Source: Chryseobacterium luquanense | Lineage (GTDB): Bacteria > Bacteroidota > Bacteroidia > Flavobacteriales > Weeksellaceae | Length of the DNA: 64,000 nt | Direction: 5' to 3' | Assembly (NCBI RefSeq): GCF_026460945.1 | Contig: NZ_JAOVZV010000010.1 | Span: 62,001 to 126,000, forward strand | Part shown: positions 8,890 through 16,964 of the stretch, piece after piece | How the letters are laid out: the number at the start of each line of letters is the position of its first letter | How positions within the stretch are numbered: position 1 is the first letter of the stretch | Notes under the pieces: generated by a model | What the model was told of the DNA's origin: nothing | The model's database searches: none | Seen by the model: the letters and a program-made list of their open reading frames with translations, nothing else | Program-made: the position numbers and the translations under genes

Positions 8890-8988
8890 TTTTTTTGCCA
8901 CGAATGCACGAATTTTTGTTTAGTAAAAAATATTAACAATACAATTCGTGTCTATAGTCTGCGAAAATCTATTTTATCTGCGAGAGTT
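8890..8988. repeat. Intergenic repeat mosaic (CACGAATGCACGAA and CTGCGAGA elements)
   Basis: The 300-base gap between the symporter and the next gene carries TTTGCCACGAATGCACGAAT, then two related pieces, GTCTGCGAAAATCT and ATCTGCGAGAG, and a doubled TCTTAGCC/CTTAGCCT downstream. The CTGCGAGA part recurs in at least four other gaps of this window. No open frame or RNA fold is evident. Confidence 0.5.
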
Positions 8989-9007
8989 TCTTAGCCTTTA
9001 TCTTAGC

Positions 9008-9289
9008 CTACAAAACATCCTTCAAATCATCATTTTTCTGAAAAGTCGCTTTTGCAAACGGACATAAAGGGATGATTTTTTTGCCGTTTTCTCTTGCGAA
9101 TTCTACCGCTTTGATCAGCATTTCTTTTCCTACACCTTTTCCGTTGTAAGCTTCTTCCACTTCGGTATGATCAATGATGAAGCGGTCTTCACCTGCCCAA
9201 GTATAAGTCATTAATCCGGCTTTGTTTCCGTCGATTAAAGCTTCAAAGCTTCCGTGTTTTTCGTCGTTGTTTTGTTTTACTTCTATCAT
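9008..9289 (-). CDS. GNAT family N-acetyltransferase, short YjdJ-type
   Basis: A 93-residue protein of the small acyltransferase group (N-acetyltransferase, PF14542 type). The acetyl-CoA site is EEAYNGKGVGKEMLIKAVEF (G-K-G-V-G-K near residue 50), followed by KKIIPLCPFAKATF, the conserved PxCPF segment. The substrate is unknown; relatives are treated as protein or metabolite acetyltransferases. It starts 2 bases after the OsmC gene stop, so the two are co-transcribed. A second member of the same family lies at 12371-12688, also next to a pirin. Confidence 0.88.
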   Translation of the reverse strand: MIEVKQNNDEKHGSFEALIDGNKAGLMTYTWAGEDRFIIDHTEVEEAYNGKGVGKEMLIKAVEFARENGKKIIPLCPFAKATFQKNDDLKDVL

Positions 9290-9291
9290 AT

Positions 9292-9690
9292 TTATGAAAA
9301 TTTGGTTTGAATTTGTATTTCGTTAAGTAATATTTTGTGTACCGGACAAGCATCTGCAATGGCATGAAGTCTTTTCAATTGGTCTTCGCCTAAATCCGTT
9401 CCTTCAAAACTAATGTTTCTTTTGAAAACTGCCAATTTTGTTAACGGAAAATTTTCCAATTCTACTTCTACGTCAATCTTTTCGACGTTCCATTCTTTTC
9501 TGTCGATGTACATTCTTAGAGTCGCAGCAGTACAGCTTGCCAAAGAAGTTGCGAGAATTTCAAAAGGATTAAAACCTTTATTTTGCCCGCCTTTATCTAC
9601 AGGCTCGTCGGTGATTAATTGGTTTTCACCTGCGACAACTTCTGTGTAGTATTTTGTGGTGCCTAAACTTGCTTTTACAATTACAGCCAT
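9292..9690 (-). CDS. OsmC family peroxiredoxin-like protein
   Basis: The 132-residue protein shows both reactive cysteines of the OsmC/Ohr superfamily: C53 in SLASCTAATL and C115 in ADACPVHK. These enzymes reduce organic hydroperoxides using thiols. The segment NPFEILATSLASCTA matches the YhfA/OsmC branch rather than Ohr. It is the first gene of a two-gene unit with a small GNAT enzyme and lies near an FMN reductase, two pirins and a beta-lactamase, which fits a stress-protection region. Length is normal. Confidence 0.92.
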   Translation of the reverse strand: MAVIVKASLGTTKYYTEVVAGENQLITDEPVDKGGQNKGFNPFEILATSLASCTAATLRMYIDRKEWNVEKIDVEVELENFPLTKLAVFKRNISFEGTDLGEDQLKRLHAIADACPVHKILLNEIQIQTKFS

Positions 9691-9693
9691 TAT

Positions 9694-9727
9694 TTGTTGA
9701 TGGTTTTTGGTTGATTGTTTTTAGTTG
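9694..9727. repeat. TTG-rich GTTGATGGTT-type repeat
   Basis: The stretch TTGTTGATGGTTTTTGGTTG and the similar GATTGTTTTTAGTTG after it form a low-complexity unit. A near copy with TTGGTTGTTGGGTTTTGGTT occurs at 50730-50756, also just outside a gene end, so it looks like a dispersed element. Confidence 0.4.
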
Positions 9728-9834
9728 AAAAATCTTTGATTTTCAAAACTTATGTGTTCTTTTTAGCACAAATGTTTAGCTTAAAAACTCATGTGACTTA
9801 TGGGTCAAAAAGCTTTTGTGATAAAAATTTGAGT

Positions 9835-10365
9835 TTAACCTATTTGTTTTTTAAAACTTTCAATTTTATCATTCAAATCTTTTAGCATTTCGGGGTTGAT
9901 AACGCCGCTTTCTAAATCAAAATTTTCGTAAAATTTAGACAATGAAAAAGTTTCTTTTACATCTGCCGCGAACTGTGGGAAGAATGTTTTTGCTGTATTC
10001 ATCACATTTCCGCCACCGTAACCTCCGGGAGAAGTTGACATTAGAAACATTGGTTTATTTTGAAAAACTTTTACATTAATTCTAGAAGCCCAATCGAAAA
10101 CATTTTTAAAAGCAGCTGAATAAGAACGGTTGTGCTCTGCCAAAGAACAAATAATGACATCACATTCTTCAATCTGCTTCAAAAAATTATGTGCTTCATC
10201 AGGAAAGCCCTTCTTTTCTCTGTCAACCGAGAAAACGGGCATGTCAAAATCATTTAAATCAATTAAATTAATTTCATCCTCCTGAAAACTCTTCAGAACA
10301 AATTTTACCAGTTCTCTGTTAATAGATGTGGAAGATGTGCTTCCTGCGAATGCTAATATTTTCAT
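9835..10365 (-). CDS. NAD(P)H-dependent FMN reductase
   Basis: A 176-residue flavodoxin-fold protein. The N-terminus MKILAFAGSTSSTSINRELV holds the phosphate-binding GSxSxxSxN loop for FMN. Other family marks are the CDVIICSLAEHNRSYSAAFKN segment (the EYN.s.pa.lKN motif with H in place of Y) and STSPGGYGG, which binds the isoalloxazine ring. Such enzymes reduce FMN or quinones with NAD(P)H in the cytoplasm. It stands alone on the reverse strand between OsmC and beta-lactamase genes. Substrate is not determinable. Confidence 0.9.
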   Translation of the reverse strand: MKILAFAGSTSSTSINRELVKFVLKSFQEDEINLIDLNDFDMPVFSVDREKKGFPDEAHNFLKQIEECDVIICSLAEHNRSYSAAFKNVFDWASRINVKVFQNKPMFLMSTSPGGYGGGNVMNTAKTFFPQFAADVKETFSLSKFYENFDLESGVINPEMLKDLNDKIESFKKQIG

Positions 10366-10388
10366 TTTTGATTTTTTTAATACTTAAA

Positions 10389-11261
10389 TTATTTTTTCAC
10401 TGAATCTTCCTTCACTTTTTCCAGATAATCATTTTCCAAATCTTTTAGTTTTTTGAAATAATTTTCTTTATCCATAAATAATTTAGGATCGTAAGAAGCT
10501 CCTGGATTTCTCTTCTTATGAAGATCAAACTGACTTGCGTGAGAAGCAACCCAAAGATCAAAATTCAGCTTTTTCATTGCTGAAAAAGTATAGGCATAAT
10601 CTTTTCGGATGCTTTGATAGGTTTTTACTTCAGAAAATTTTCCGTCAATAATTATTGAAGGCAAATTGGCAATCAGAACCTTATATTTTTTGTTTCCTTC
10701 AGTAGTTTCAAATATAAAACTGCATGATCCTTTTGTATGACCTGGATGATGAAGCAGCGTTAAAACGGTATTTCCAAGTTTTATTTTATCGTTATTTTTC
10801 AAAAGAAAATCAGGTTTTACAGGCTCAAAAGTGATTCCGTATTTTCCCAATTCGTAATCAGATTTCCCTCCGCTTTCTAATTCTGAGACATCTTTTTCGT
10901 CAACATATAATTTTGCTCCGGTTTCTCTTTTAATTTCAGCCATTGCTCCCATATGATCAAAATGAGCTTGTGTTAAAGATAAAATCTTGATGTCGTTATA
11001 ATTAAAACCTAACTTCTTGATATTATTTTTAATAATCGGAAGAGAGTTTTGCAGACCAGTATTAATCAAAATATTTCCTTTATCGGTAAGAATTAAATAA
11101 GAAGCTAAATCGTAAGTTCCTACATAATAAAGATTTCCGACGATTTTAAAAGGTTCGTAATTTTGAGACCATTCTACAGGATTATTTTTAGGCTCAGTAA
11201 CAGTTTGAGCATTACTTAAAAAAGTTGTAGTGATTAATAATAGAAAAAAAATTCTTTTCAT
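10389..11261 (-). CDS. bla: Subclass B3 metallo-beta-lactamase, GOB-like
   Basis: A 290-residue periplasmic zinc hydrolase that opens the beta-lactam ring. The signal peptide is MKRIFFLLLITTTFLSNAQ. The zinc-binding motif is TQAHFDHMGA: Q98, H100, D102, H103. Most B3 enzymes have His at the first position; Gln there is the hallmark of GOB enzymes from Elizabethkingia. The other ligands are H175 (HHPGHTKGSCSF) and H241 (WVASHASQFDLH). Long stretches such as YYVGTYDLASYLI and DKGNILINTG agree with GOB as I remember it, so this is probably a chromosomal, species-intrinsic GOB relative. No mobile element is adjacent. Activity spectrum cannot be read from sequence. Confidence 0.93.
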   Translation of the reverse strand: MKRIFFLLLITTTFLSNAQTVTEPKNNPVEWSQNYEPFKIVGNLYYVGTYDLASYLILTDKGNILINTGLQNSLPIIKNNIKKLGFNYNDIKILSLTQAHFDHMGAMAEIKRETGAKLYVDEKDVSELESGGKSDYELGKYGITFEPVKPDFLLKNNDKIKLGNTVLTLLHHPGHTKGSCSFIFETTEGNKKYKVLIANLPSIIIDGKFSEVKTYQSIRKDYAYTFSAMKKLNFDLWVASHASQFDLHKKRNPGASYDPKLFMDKENYFKKLKDLENDYLEKVKEDSVKK

Positions 11262-11300
11262 AGAAATGGGTTTAAATATCGAAAAAGTAAGCTTAAAAAT

Positions 11301-12200
11301 TTATTTTCTGTTCAAAATCGCTTTAGGAAGCGGAACATATTCTTTTTCATCTCCCGGAACCAGAGGAAAAGCTTCGTGATTCTGCTCATTCCAGTCAACT
11401 TTTGCTTTGTCGATTAATTCTTTGTCTGAATTTACAAAATTCCAGAAAATGAAACGTTCTTCATCGAAAGGCTCGCCTCCGAAAAGATAAACTGTACCGT
11501 TTTCGCTCATCTCAAATTCACAGAGTTCGGTATTTTTTGCAATCATTAATTGTTTTGAACCATAAGAATTTCCATCTGTAGAAACGGTTCCGTCTAAAAC
11601 ATACATTGCTGCTTCACCATAAAGGTCTTTCCCGATGCTGATTTTTTTTGCTTCTTTTGTTTTAATTTCAATAAAAAACAATTTGCTGTGAACTGGAACT
11701 GCAGATTTTCTTCCAAATGCTTCACCTGCAATTAATTTATACTGAATTCCGTCTTCTTCCCACACCGGAATCTGGTCTGCTTCGATGTGATGAAAAGTAG
11801 GTTCTGTTTGCTCCAAATGTTTTGGAAGTCCTACCCAAATTTGAAATCCGTGAAGTTTTTTATCAGTTGTTCTCAGATATTTCGGAGTTCTTTCAGAATG
11901 TACCACACCTTTTCCTGCCGTCATCCAATTTACAGCTCCAGGTTTGATTTCAAGTGCACTTCCGATGCTGTCACGATGAAAAATCGATCCTTCCAAAAGA
12001 TAAGTCAGCGTAGAGAGACCAATGTGAGGATGCGGCGGAACATCAAGATTCTGATAATCTTTCAATTCTGAAGGTCCCATATGATCAATAAAAACGAAAG
12101 GACCAACTGCTCTTTTTTCACGGAAAGGCAATAATCTTCCCACCAAAAAATTCCCAATATCTGCAGATTTTTCTTCTATGATAAGTCCGATATTTGACAT
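11301..12200 (-). CDS. Pirin family protein
   Basis: A 299-residue bicupin protein of the pirin family. The N-terminal cupin holds the metal ligands: DVPPHPHIGLSTLTYLLEG (two His), HRDSIGS and the GKGVVHSERTP segment. The C-terminal half (from about residue 180) is the second, degenerate cupin with YLFGGEPFDEERFIFWNFV. Some pirins have quercetin 2,3-dioxygenase activity and others act as redox sensors; which applies here is unknown. It starts MSNIGLIIEEKSADIGNFLV. A second, only distantly similar pirin is at 12845-13720. Confidence 0.92.
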   Translation of the reverse strand: MSNIGLIIEEKSADIGNFLVGRLLPFREKRAVGPFVFIDHMGPSELKDYQNLDVPPHPHIGLSTLTYLLEGSIFHRDSIGSALEIKPGAVNWMTAGKGVVHSERTPKYLRTTDKKLHGFQIWVGLPKHLEQTEPTFHHIEADQIPVWEEDGIQYKLIAGEAFGRKSAVPVHSKLFFIEIKTKEAKKISIGKDLYGEAAMYVLDGTVSTDGNSYGSKQLMIAKNTELCEFEMSENGTVYLFGGEPFDEERFIFWNFVNSDKELIDKAKVDWNEQNHEAFPLVPGDEKEYVPLPKAILNRK

Positions 12201-12370
12201 AATGATTGTGATTTTAGTTTTTAAATTTAATTAAAGTTTTATAAGTAAACATAGTTTTTTACCACGAAAGTGACAAAAGATATTTCTAAATTAAAGTTTA
12301 AATGATAAGAAATAATAATGCACCATATTTTAACTGAAACTAATGTGACTCATACGTTAGAAAAACAAAA

Positions 12371-12688
12371 TTAAAGTTTGTCGTAAGCTTCAAATCTTTC
12401 ATCTACAATGCGCTTCCAATCTGTATTTTTTTTAATAAATGCAAAAACGTATGGACAAAATGGAAGAAGTTTTTTGCCGCTTTCTTCAATGTACATTAAT
12501 GTTTTTTCAACAACCGCTGCAGCTGCTCCGGTTCCTGCCAATTCCGGTTCGGCTTCTGTATGGATTAAAGCAATTTGCTGGCTTGTTTCTTTATAATCGA
12601 TAAATGCAAAATGACCGTTAAATTCTATTTCAAATCTCTTTTTATCTTCATTTTTTACTAATGGAATGTTTTCAAATTCTGATTTCAT
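12371..12688 (-). CDS. GNAT family N-acetyltransferase, short YjdJ-type (second copy)
   Basis: The 105-residue protein belongs to the same small acyltransferase family as 9008-9289. The acetyl-CoA site is PELAGTGAAAAVVEKTLMYI and the conserved segment is KKLLPFCPYVFAFIKKN. It begins MKSEFENIPLVKNEDKKRFE. It lies alone between the two pirin genes. Substrate unknown. Confidence 0.87.
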   Translation of the reverse strand: MKSEFENIPLVKNEDKKRFEIEFNGHFAFIDYKETSQQIALIHTEAEPELAGTGAAAAVVEKTLMYIEESGKKLLPFCPYVFAFIKKNTDWKRIVDERFEAYDKL

Positions 12689-12740
12689 GATGTTTAATTT
12701 TATATGATTAAATTATGGTTGGTAAGTATTGTACATACAT

Positions 12741-12800
12741 TTTGTCATCCTGAAAGGATCTCGACTAAAAAATAAACTTAGATTCCTGCGGAATGACAAA
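12741..12800. repeat. GTCAT-type inverted repeat (dispersed hairpin element)
   Basis: The arms TTTGTCATCCTGAAAGGATC (from 12741) and GATTCCTGCGGAATGACAAA (to 12800) are imperfect inverted copies enclosing about 18 bases. This fits the intergenic GTCAT...ATGAC hairpins that I recall in many copies in Chryseobacterium and Flavobacterium genomes. It has no T-run and no coding content. Confidence 0.6.
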
Positions 12801-12844
12801 CTGTATGTTTAAATTATGTTTTAAGTTTGTATTTAAAATTCAAA

Positions 12845-13720
12845 TTAATCTTCCAAATACCCAAATTTCCCTGTATTGAAATCTTCAAAAGCCTGCATGA
12901 TTTCTTCTCTTGAATTCATTACAAAAGGACCGTGTGGAAAAATAGGTTCATTTAAAGGTTCTCCGCTAAGAATCAAAATTACGGAATCTTCGGTTGCTTC
13001 AATTGTGAAATTTTCTCCTTTGTTTTCAAACAAAACAAAATGATTGGTCGAAACTTTTTCTTCTCCATTTACCAAAATATTTCCTTCAATGACCAAAGCA
13101 CCTGTATTAAAATTCACAGGAAAATTAAATTCTGCTTTTCCGCCAGATTTTAATTTGGCATTCATCAGATTAACCGGACTGAAAGTCGATGCAGAACCTT
13201 TTACACCTTGATATTCTCCGGCAATGATTTCTACAAATCCGTTTTCAGCTAAATCAACTTTCTGGATTTCCGAATTTTTTAACGCCTGATATTTTGGAGA
13301 ACTCATCTTATCTTTTGCCGGAAGATTTACCCAAAGTTGAACCATCTGGAAAATTCCGCCCTGTTTTGACCATTCTTTTTCGTGATATTCTTTGTGAAGA
13401 ATTCCTTTTGCAGCTGTCATCCATTGTACATCACCCTCACCAATAATTCCACCGCCTCCTGCACTGTCGTGATGCTCAACTTTTCCCTGATAAGCAATCG
13501 TCACTGTTTCAAAACCTCTGTGCGGATGAACACCAACTCCTCGTGGAATTTCTGAACCGTTGAAATGAAATTTAGAATTATAATCGAACATAATAAAAGG
13601 ATCCATTCTCTTCATACTTAAATGCGAAGAGCCCGGAATAAAATTATGCACCCTAAAACCGTCTCCCACAAAATGTGCAGGTTTTGGCGGAACTATGATT
13701 TCTACTTTTTTAGTTGTCAT
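12845..13720 (-). CDS. Pirin family protein (second copy)
   Basis: A 291-residue bicupin protein. The first cupin shows VGVHPHRGFETVTIAYQG, HHDSAGGGG and AAKGILHKEYHEKEW, giving the usual His/His/His/Glu metal set; the last 50 residues have LSGEPLNEPIFPHGPFVMNS, typical of the C-terminal pirin domain. The ATG at 13720 (MTTKKVEIIVPPKPAHFVGD) is preferred over an upstream in-frame start because the family begins here. Role is uncertain: quercetinase-like dioxygenase or redox-responsive regulator. Confidence 0.92.
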   Translation of the reverse strand: MTTKKVEIIVPPKPAHFVGDGFRVHNFIPGSSHLSMKRMDPFIMFDYNSKFHFNGSEIPRGVGVHPHRGFETVTIAYQGKVEHHDSAGGGGIIGEGDVQWMTAAKGILHKEYHEKEWSKQGGIFQMVQLWVNLPAKDKMSSPKYQALKNSEIQKVDLAENGFVEIIAGEYQGVKGSASTFSPVNLMNAKLKSGGKAEFNFPVNFNTGALVIEGNILVNGEEKVSTNHFVLFENKGENFTIEATEDSVILILSGEPLNEPIFPHGPFVMNSREEIMQAFEDFNTGKFGYLED

Positions 13721-13878
13721 AATATTGTTTGTTTTAATTTTTAACAAATTTAGGACAGCTGGTTTTCTCTCACATTGATGTGTGGTAATTTAGGTTGGAG
13801 AGTTTTTGGGTCGGAGAATTTTAGAGTTTTAGTCTTTGCGTAATTATTACAAAGTTTATTAAAGTATTTTAAATAATA

Positions 13879-15282
13879 TTATTCTTTTGAATTCATATTT
13901 CTGCCATCCGAAACGTGAAGTCTTCTGAAAACTAGTGATGAAATAATAGTTAAAACTCCAACTGTGAGGAAAGTGTAGCGAAAAGCATTGTGAGTTTCAT
14001 GTCTGATAAGATCAGAATTGTTTTCGTAAATTTTTAAAACAATCAAGCCAAATGCAATCCCAAAACCTATTGCAAGTTGTTGATTAACTGATAAAAGGGA
14101 ATTTCCACTGCTGGTTTGAAAGTTTCGTAAATCTGCAATCGAAATTGTATTCATCGAGGTAAACTGAATTGAATTGAAAAATCCTAAGATTGCAATCACA
14201 GGAATAAACCAAAAAATTGAAGTGTGAATGTCGGGAATAGCCAAACAACAAATCAAAGTTCCAATCACAATGGTGTTGAGCATTAAAGTTCGTTTGTAAC
14301 CGTATTTATTGAGAATTTTTATAACATATGATTTCCCAAACATCGCCGTCAAAGCCATTGGAGCAATAATCCACCCTGAAATCACCGCAGATTGACCATA
14401 AGCAATTTGTATCATCAAAGGAAGTAACAAAGGAACGGAGCTGATTCCTAATCTTGTGGCAAGATTTCCTACAATTCCTACTCTAAAAGTTCTTACCTGA
14501 AATAAGCTTAAAGGAAAAATTGGGTTTCCGCCTCTTTTAGCATGATGATAATAGTAATAGAGGAATAAAAAACCCAGAATAAAAACTACTAAAACCGGCG
14601 TAATATTCTGCATATCTCCAAAAAGCTCGAGCGAAACCGAAAGTAGGAGAGAAGCTGCCGCAAAAATTAAAAAACCTTTTAAATCAAAATCGGTATCTCT
14701 TGAATTGTAATTTGGCATAAATTTCAAGCCCAAAACAATTCCTAAAATTCCAATCGGAATATTTATGAGAAAAATCCAGTGCCACGAAAGATAATCAACC
14801 ATATATCCGCCAACTAAAGGACCTAGAACAGGACCAATCAACGCAGGAATAATCGCAAAATTCATTGCTTTTAATAATTCGTTTCTGTCGAAAGTTTTAA
14901 TTAAAGCTAATTTTCCGACTGGTGTCATCAGACTTCCGCCAACTCCCTGAATGACTCTTGAAATAACCAAATGTGTCAGATTCTGAGAAATCGCACAAAA
15001 CAAAGACCCCAAACTGAACAAAACCAAAGAAAAAACAAAAACTCTTCTCGTTCCGAATCGATCCGCCAAAAATCCACTTGCAGGCATGAAAACAGCTAAA
15101 GTTAAAACATAACTGATGATTGCATTCTGCATATTCAATGGAGATTCGTTTAAATCTTTTGCAATTGAGGGCAAAGAAGTATTGAGAATCGTAGAATCGA
15201 GCATCTGCATGAAAATTGCTGTCGCAAGAATCAACGGCAGAACTTTTTTTACGGTTTGGCGAGGAGAAGTTGTTGTGGGCAT
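13879..15282 (-). CDS. MFS transporter, DHA2 (EmrB/QacA, MdtD-like) drug exporter
   Basis: A 467-residue inner-membrane exporter with about 14 hydrophobic helices. The first helix holds MQMLDSTILNTSLPSIAKDL, the DHA2 motif D1 (LDxTvvNvALP) in its MdtD-like form. Loop 2-3 motif A reads GFLADRFGTRRVF, and motif C-like glycines and prolines occur in PALIGPVLGPLVGGYMVDYL. Such proton antiporters expel amphipathic drugs or metabolites. The ATG at 15282 (MPTTTSPRQTVKKVLPL) is chosen; the longer frame would need a TTG at 15312 and has no family support. It has no partner membrane-fusion gene nearby. Confidence 0.9.
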   Translation of the reverse strand: MPTTTSPRQTVKKVLPLILATAIFMQMLDSTILNTSLPSIAKDLNESPLNMQNAIISYVLTLAVFMPASGFLADRFGTRRVFVFSLVLFSLGSLFCAISQNLTHLVISRVIQGVGGSLMTPVGKLALIKTFDRNELLKAMNFAIIPALIGPVLGPLVGGYMVDYLSWHWIFLINIPIGILGIVLGLKFMPNYNSRDTDFDLKGFLIFAAASLLLSVSLELFGDMQNITPVLVVFILGFLFLYYYYHHAKRGGNPIFPLSLFQVRTFRVGIVGNLATRLGISSVPLLLPLMIQIAYGQSAVISGWIIAPMALTAMFGKSYVIKILNKYGYKRTLMLNTIVIGTLICCLAIPDIHTSIFWFIPVIAILGFFNSIQFTSMNTISIADLRNFQTSSGNSLLSVNQQLAIGFGIAFGLIVLKIYENNSDLIRHETHNAFRYTFLTVGVLTIISSLVFRRLHVSDGRNMNSKE

Positions 15283-15359
15283 TTGTTTAGATGGCTCTAT
15301 TTGCCAAAACAATTTACAAAAATTAGTCCGAAACTATTTATAATCTGTTAACGAATAAT

Positions 15360-15793
15360 CTATAAACCCATATGAATAATAGGATAATTTTTTTACGAAC
15401 TATCTTTCTCTGACCTTCCGATTTCCCTAAACCCCATCTTTTCATAAAATCCGATGGCTTGTGAATTTTGTTCGTTTATATCAACTTTCGTAAAACCTGT
15501 TTTCTCTTTTAAAAACTGGCATAAAATTTTACCAAAAACCTTTCCATGAGAACTATTGTGAATAAAAAGCATTTCCAATATATTTTCAGAAACAGCCCCG
15601 AATCCTTTAATTTCTTCATTTTCAGAAATTAAATACACATCAAGACCTGGAAGATAGTCTATTGGAATGGCTTCTTTAAAATATTCAAAATCTGTTTCAG
15701 ATAAAAAATCATGAGTAGCTTTAACCGCCGATTCCCAGATTTCCATAATTTTAGGATAATCTTTTGAAGTTGCAATTCTGATGGGGTGGACAT
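15360..15793 (-). pseudogene. Decayed GNAT acetyltransferase (YjaB-like)
   Basis: The frame matches YjaB-type acetyltransferases: IRIATSKDYPKIMEIWESAV, ATHDFLSETDF and NEQNSQAIGFYEKMGF. Three defects suggest decay. First, the frame has no ATG or GTG start near the domain; an ATG at 15793 is out of frame by one base, and one extra C in the CCCC run would join it to the domain. Second, a TAA at 15393-15395 stops the frame after GRSEKDSS, yet the same frame continues as KNYPIIHMGL and a stop at 15360, which aligns with the family's usual C-terminus. Third, the acetyl-CoA loop reads GKVFGKIL where a G-x-G pattern is expected. A short product from a TTG start at 15827 cannot be excluded. Confidence 0.65.
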
Positions 15794-15996
15794 GATCTAA
15801 ATTTTTTGATAAAAATAAAGAAAACAAATAGTGTTAAGATTTTCTAAAACTCCAATTCTAAGTAAAATTGCATTCAAAGTAAATGATGATGTTAAAAATA
15901 TATAAAATTTATTCTTCAGATAAAATCTGTGTGTTAAAATTTAAAACTTTATCCGAAATTTGAAAGACATTAAATTAAAAATCAAAACAAAATATT

Positions 15997-16872
15997 ATGA
16001 ATCAAAAGAAATATTCAGGTCAACCTGTGATTAATCTCAATAACGGAGTTGATATTCCTGCTTTAGGTTTCGGAGTTTGGCAGATGGAAAATCTTGAAGA
16101 ATGTGAAAAAGCTGTTATCAAAGCGATTGAAGTTGGTTATAGAATGATTGATACGGCTGCAATTTATCAAAATGAAACAGCGGTTGGTAACGCCATTAAA
16201 AACAGCGGAATTGACCGTGAAGATTTGTTTATCACTTCAAAACTTTGGCTTCAGGATCATGGTTACGAAAAAGCAAAGTCGGCTTTTCAGAGAACGCTCA
16301 ACAGATTACAGCTTGAATATCTTGATATGTATCTTATTCATTGGCCTTTCGGAGATTTTTCAGGTGCGTGGAAAGCGATGGAAGAATTGTACCATGAAGG
16401 AAAAATAAAAGCGATTGGTGTATGTAATTTTACCATTGAAAAATTAGAGGAATTAAAATCAAATTCTACGATTTCTCCAGTCATCAATCAGATTGAATTG
16501 CATCCTATTTTCCAGCAGAAAGAACTTCAGGTTTATAATAAAGAAAACAATATTGTTACACAACCTTGGAGTCCGCTTGGGAACGGAAATGCAGAACTTT
16601 TAGATAATCCTTTGCTTAAAAAGATAGCATTTAATCATAATAAATCAGTGGCTCAGGTTATTCTGAGATGGCATTTGCAGGAAGGTTTCTGTGTGATTCC
16701 GAAATCGGTGACACCTTCAAGAATCGAAGAGAATTTTGATGTATTTAATTTTGAACTTTCTGAGGAGGAGATGAATGTTGTACGTTCTCTAGATACTGGG
16801 AAAAGGTTGTTTTTTGACCCGAAAGATCCGGCTTGGGAAGAAAAAATGCTGAATGCTGTAGCAGATATTTAA
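15997..16872 (+). CDS. Aldo/keto reductase
   Basis: A 291-residue cytosolic NADPH-dependent carbonyl reductase of the AKR5-like group. The catalytic tetrad is visible: D52 and Y57 in MIDTAAIYQNE, K82 in ITSKLW, and H115 in YLIHWP. The NADPH-binding part IPKSVTPSRIEENFDVFNFE lies near residues 225-245. Length fits the 2,5-diketo-gluconate reductase/YtbE type. It is the first of three forward genes separated by repeat-rich gaps, so co-transcription with the nitronate monooxygenase is possible but not shown. Confidence 0.93.
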   Translation: MNQKKYSGQPVINLNNGVDIPALGFGVWQMENLEECEKAVIKAIEVGYRMIDTAAIYQNETAVGNAIKNSGIDREDLFITSKLWLQDHGYEKAKSAFQRTLNRLQLEYLDMYLIHWPFGDFSGAWKAMEELYHEGKIKAIGVCNFTIEKLEELKSNSTISPVINQIELHPIFQQKELQVYNKENNIVTQPWSPLGNGNAELLDNPLLKKIAFNHNKSVAQVILRWHLQEGFCVIPKSVTPSRIEENFDVFNFELSEEEMNVVRSLDTGKRLFFDPKDPAWEEKMLNAVADI

Positions 16873-16877
16873 TAAGA

Positions 16878-16952
16878 ATCTCTCGCAGATTTTGCTGATT
16901 ATGCAGATATTTAAACTTTGAAATCTGTATTATTTGTTCAATCTGTGAGATT
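16878..16952. repeat. CTCGCAGAT-family dispersed repeat
   Basis: It begins TCTCTCGCAGATTTTGCTGA and contains further CAGAT/CTGTGAGA pieces (ATGCAGATAT, CAATCTGTGAGATT), so both ends are related in inverted order. It fills the gap between the aldo/keto reductase and the nitronate monooxygenase genes. Confidence 0.55.
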
Positions 16953-16964
16953 AAAAATCATTCC

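Noticed and set aside
11787..12071. 94-residue forward frame opposite the pirin gene
   Set aside because: It is fully antisense to the pirin gene, with biased cysteine/phenylalanine content typical of a reverse-complement frame.
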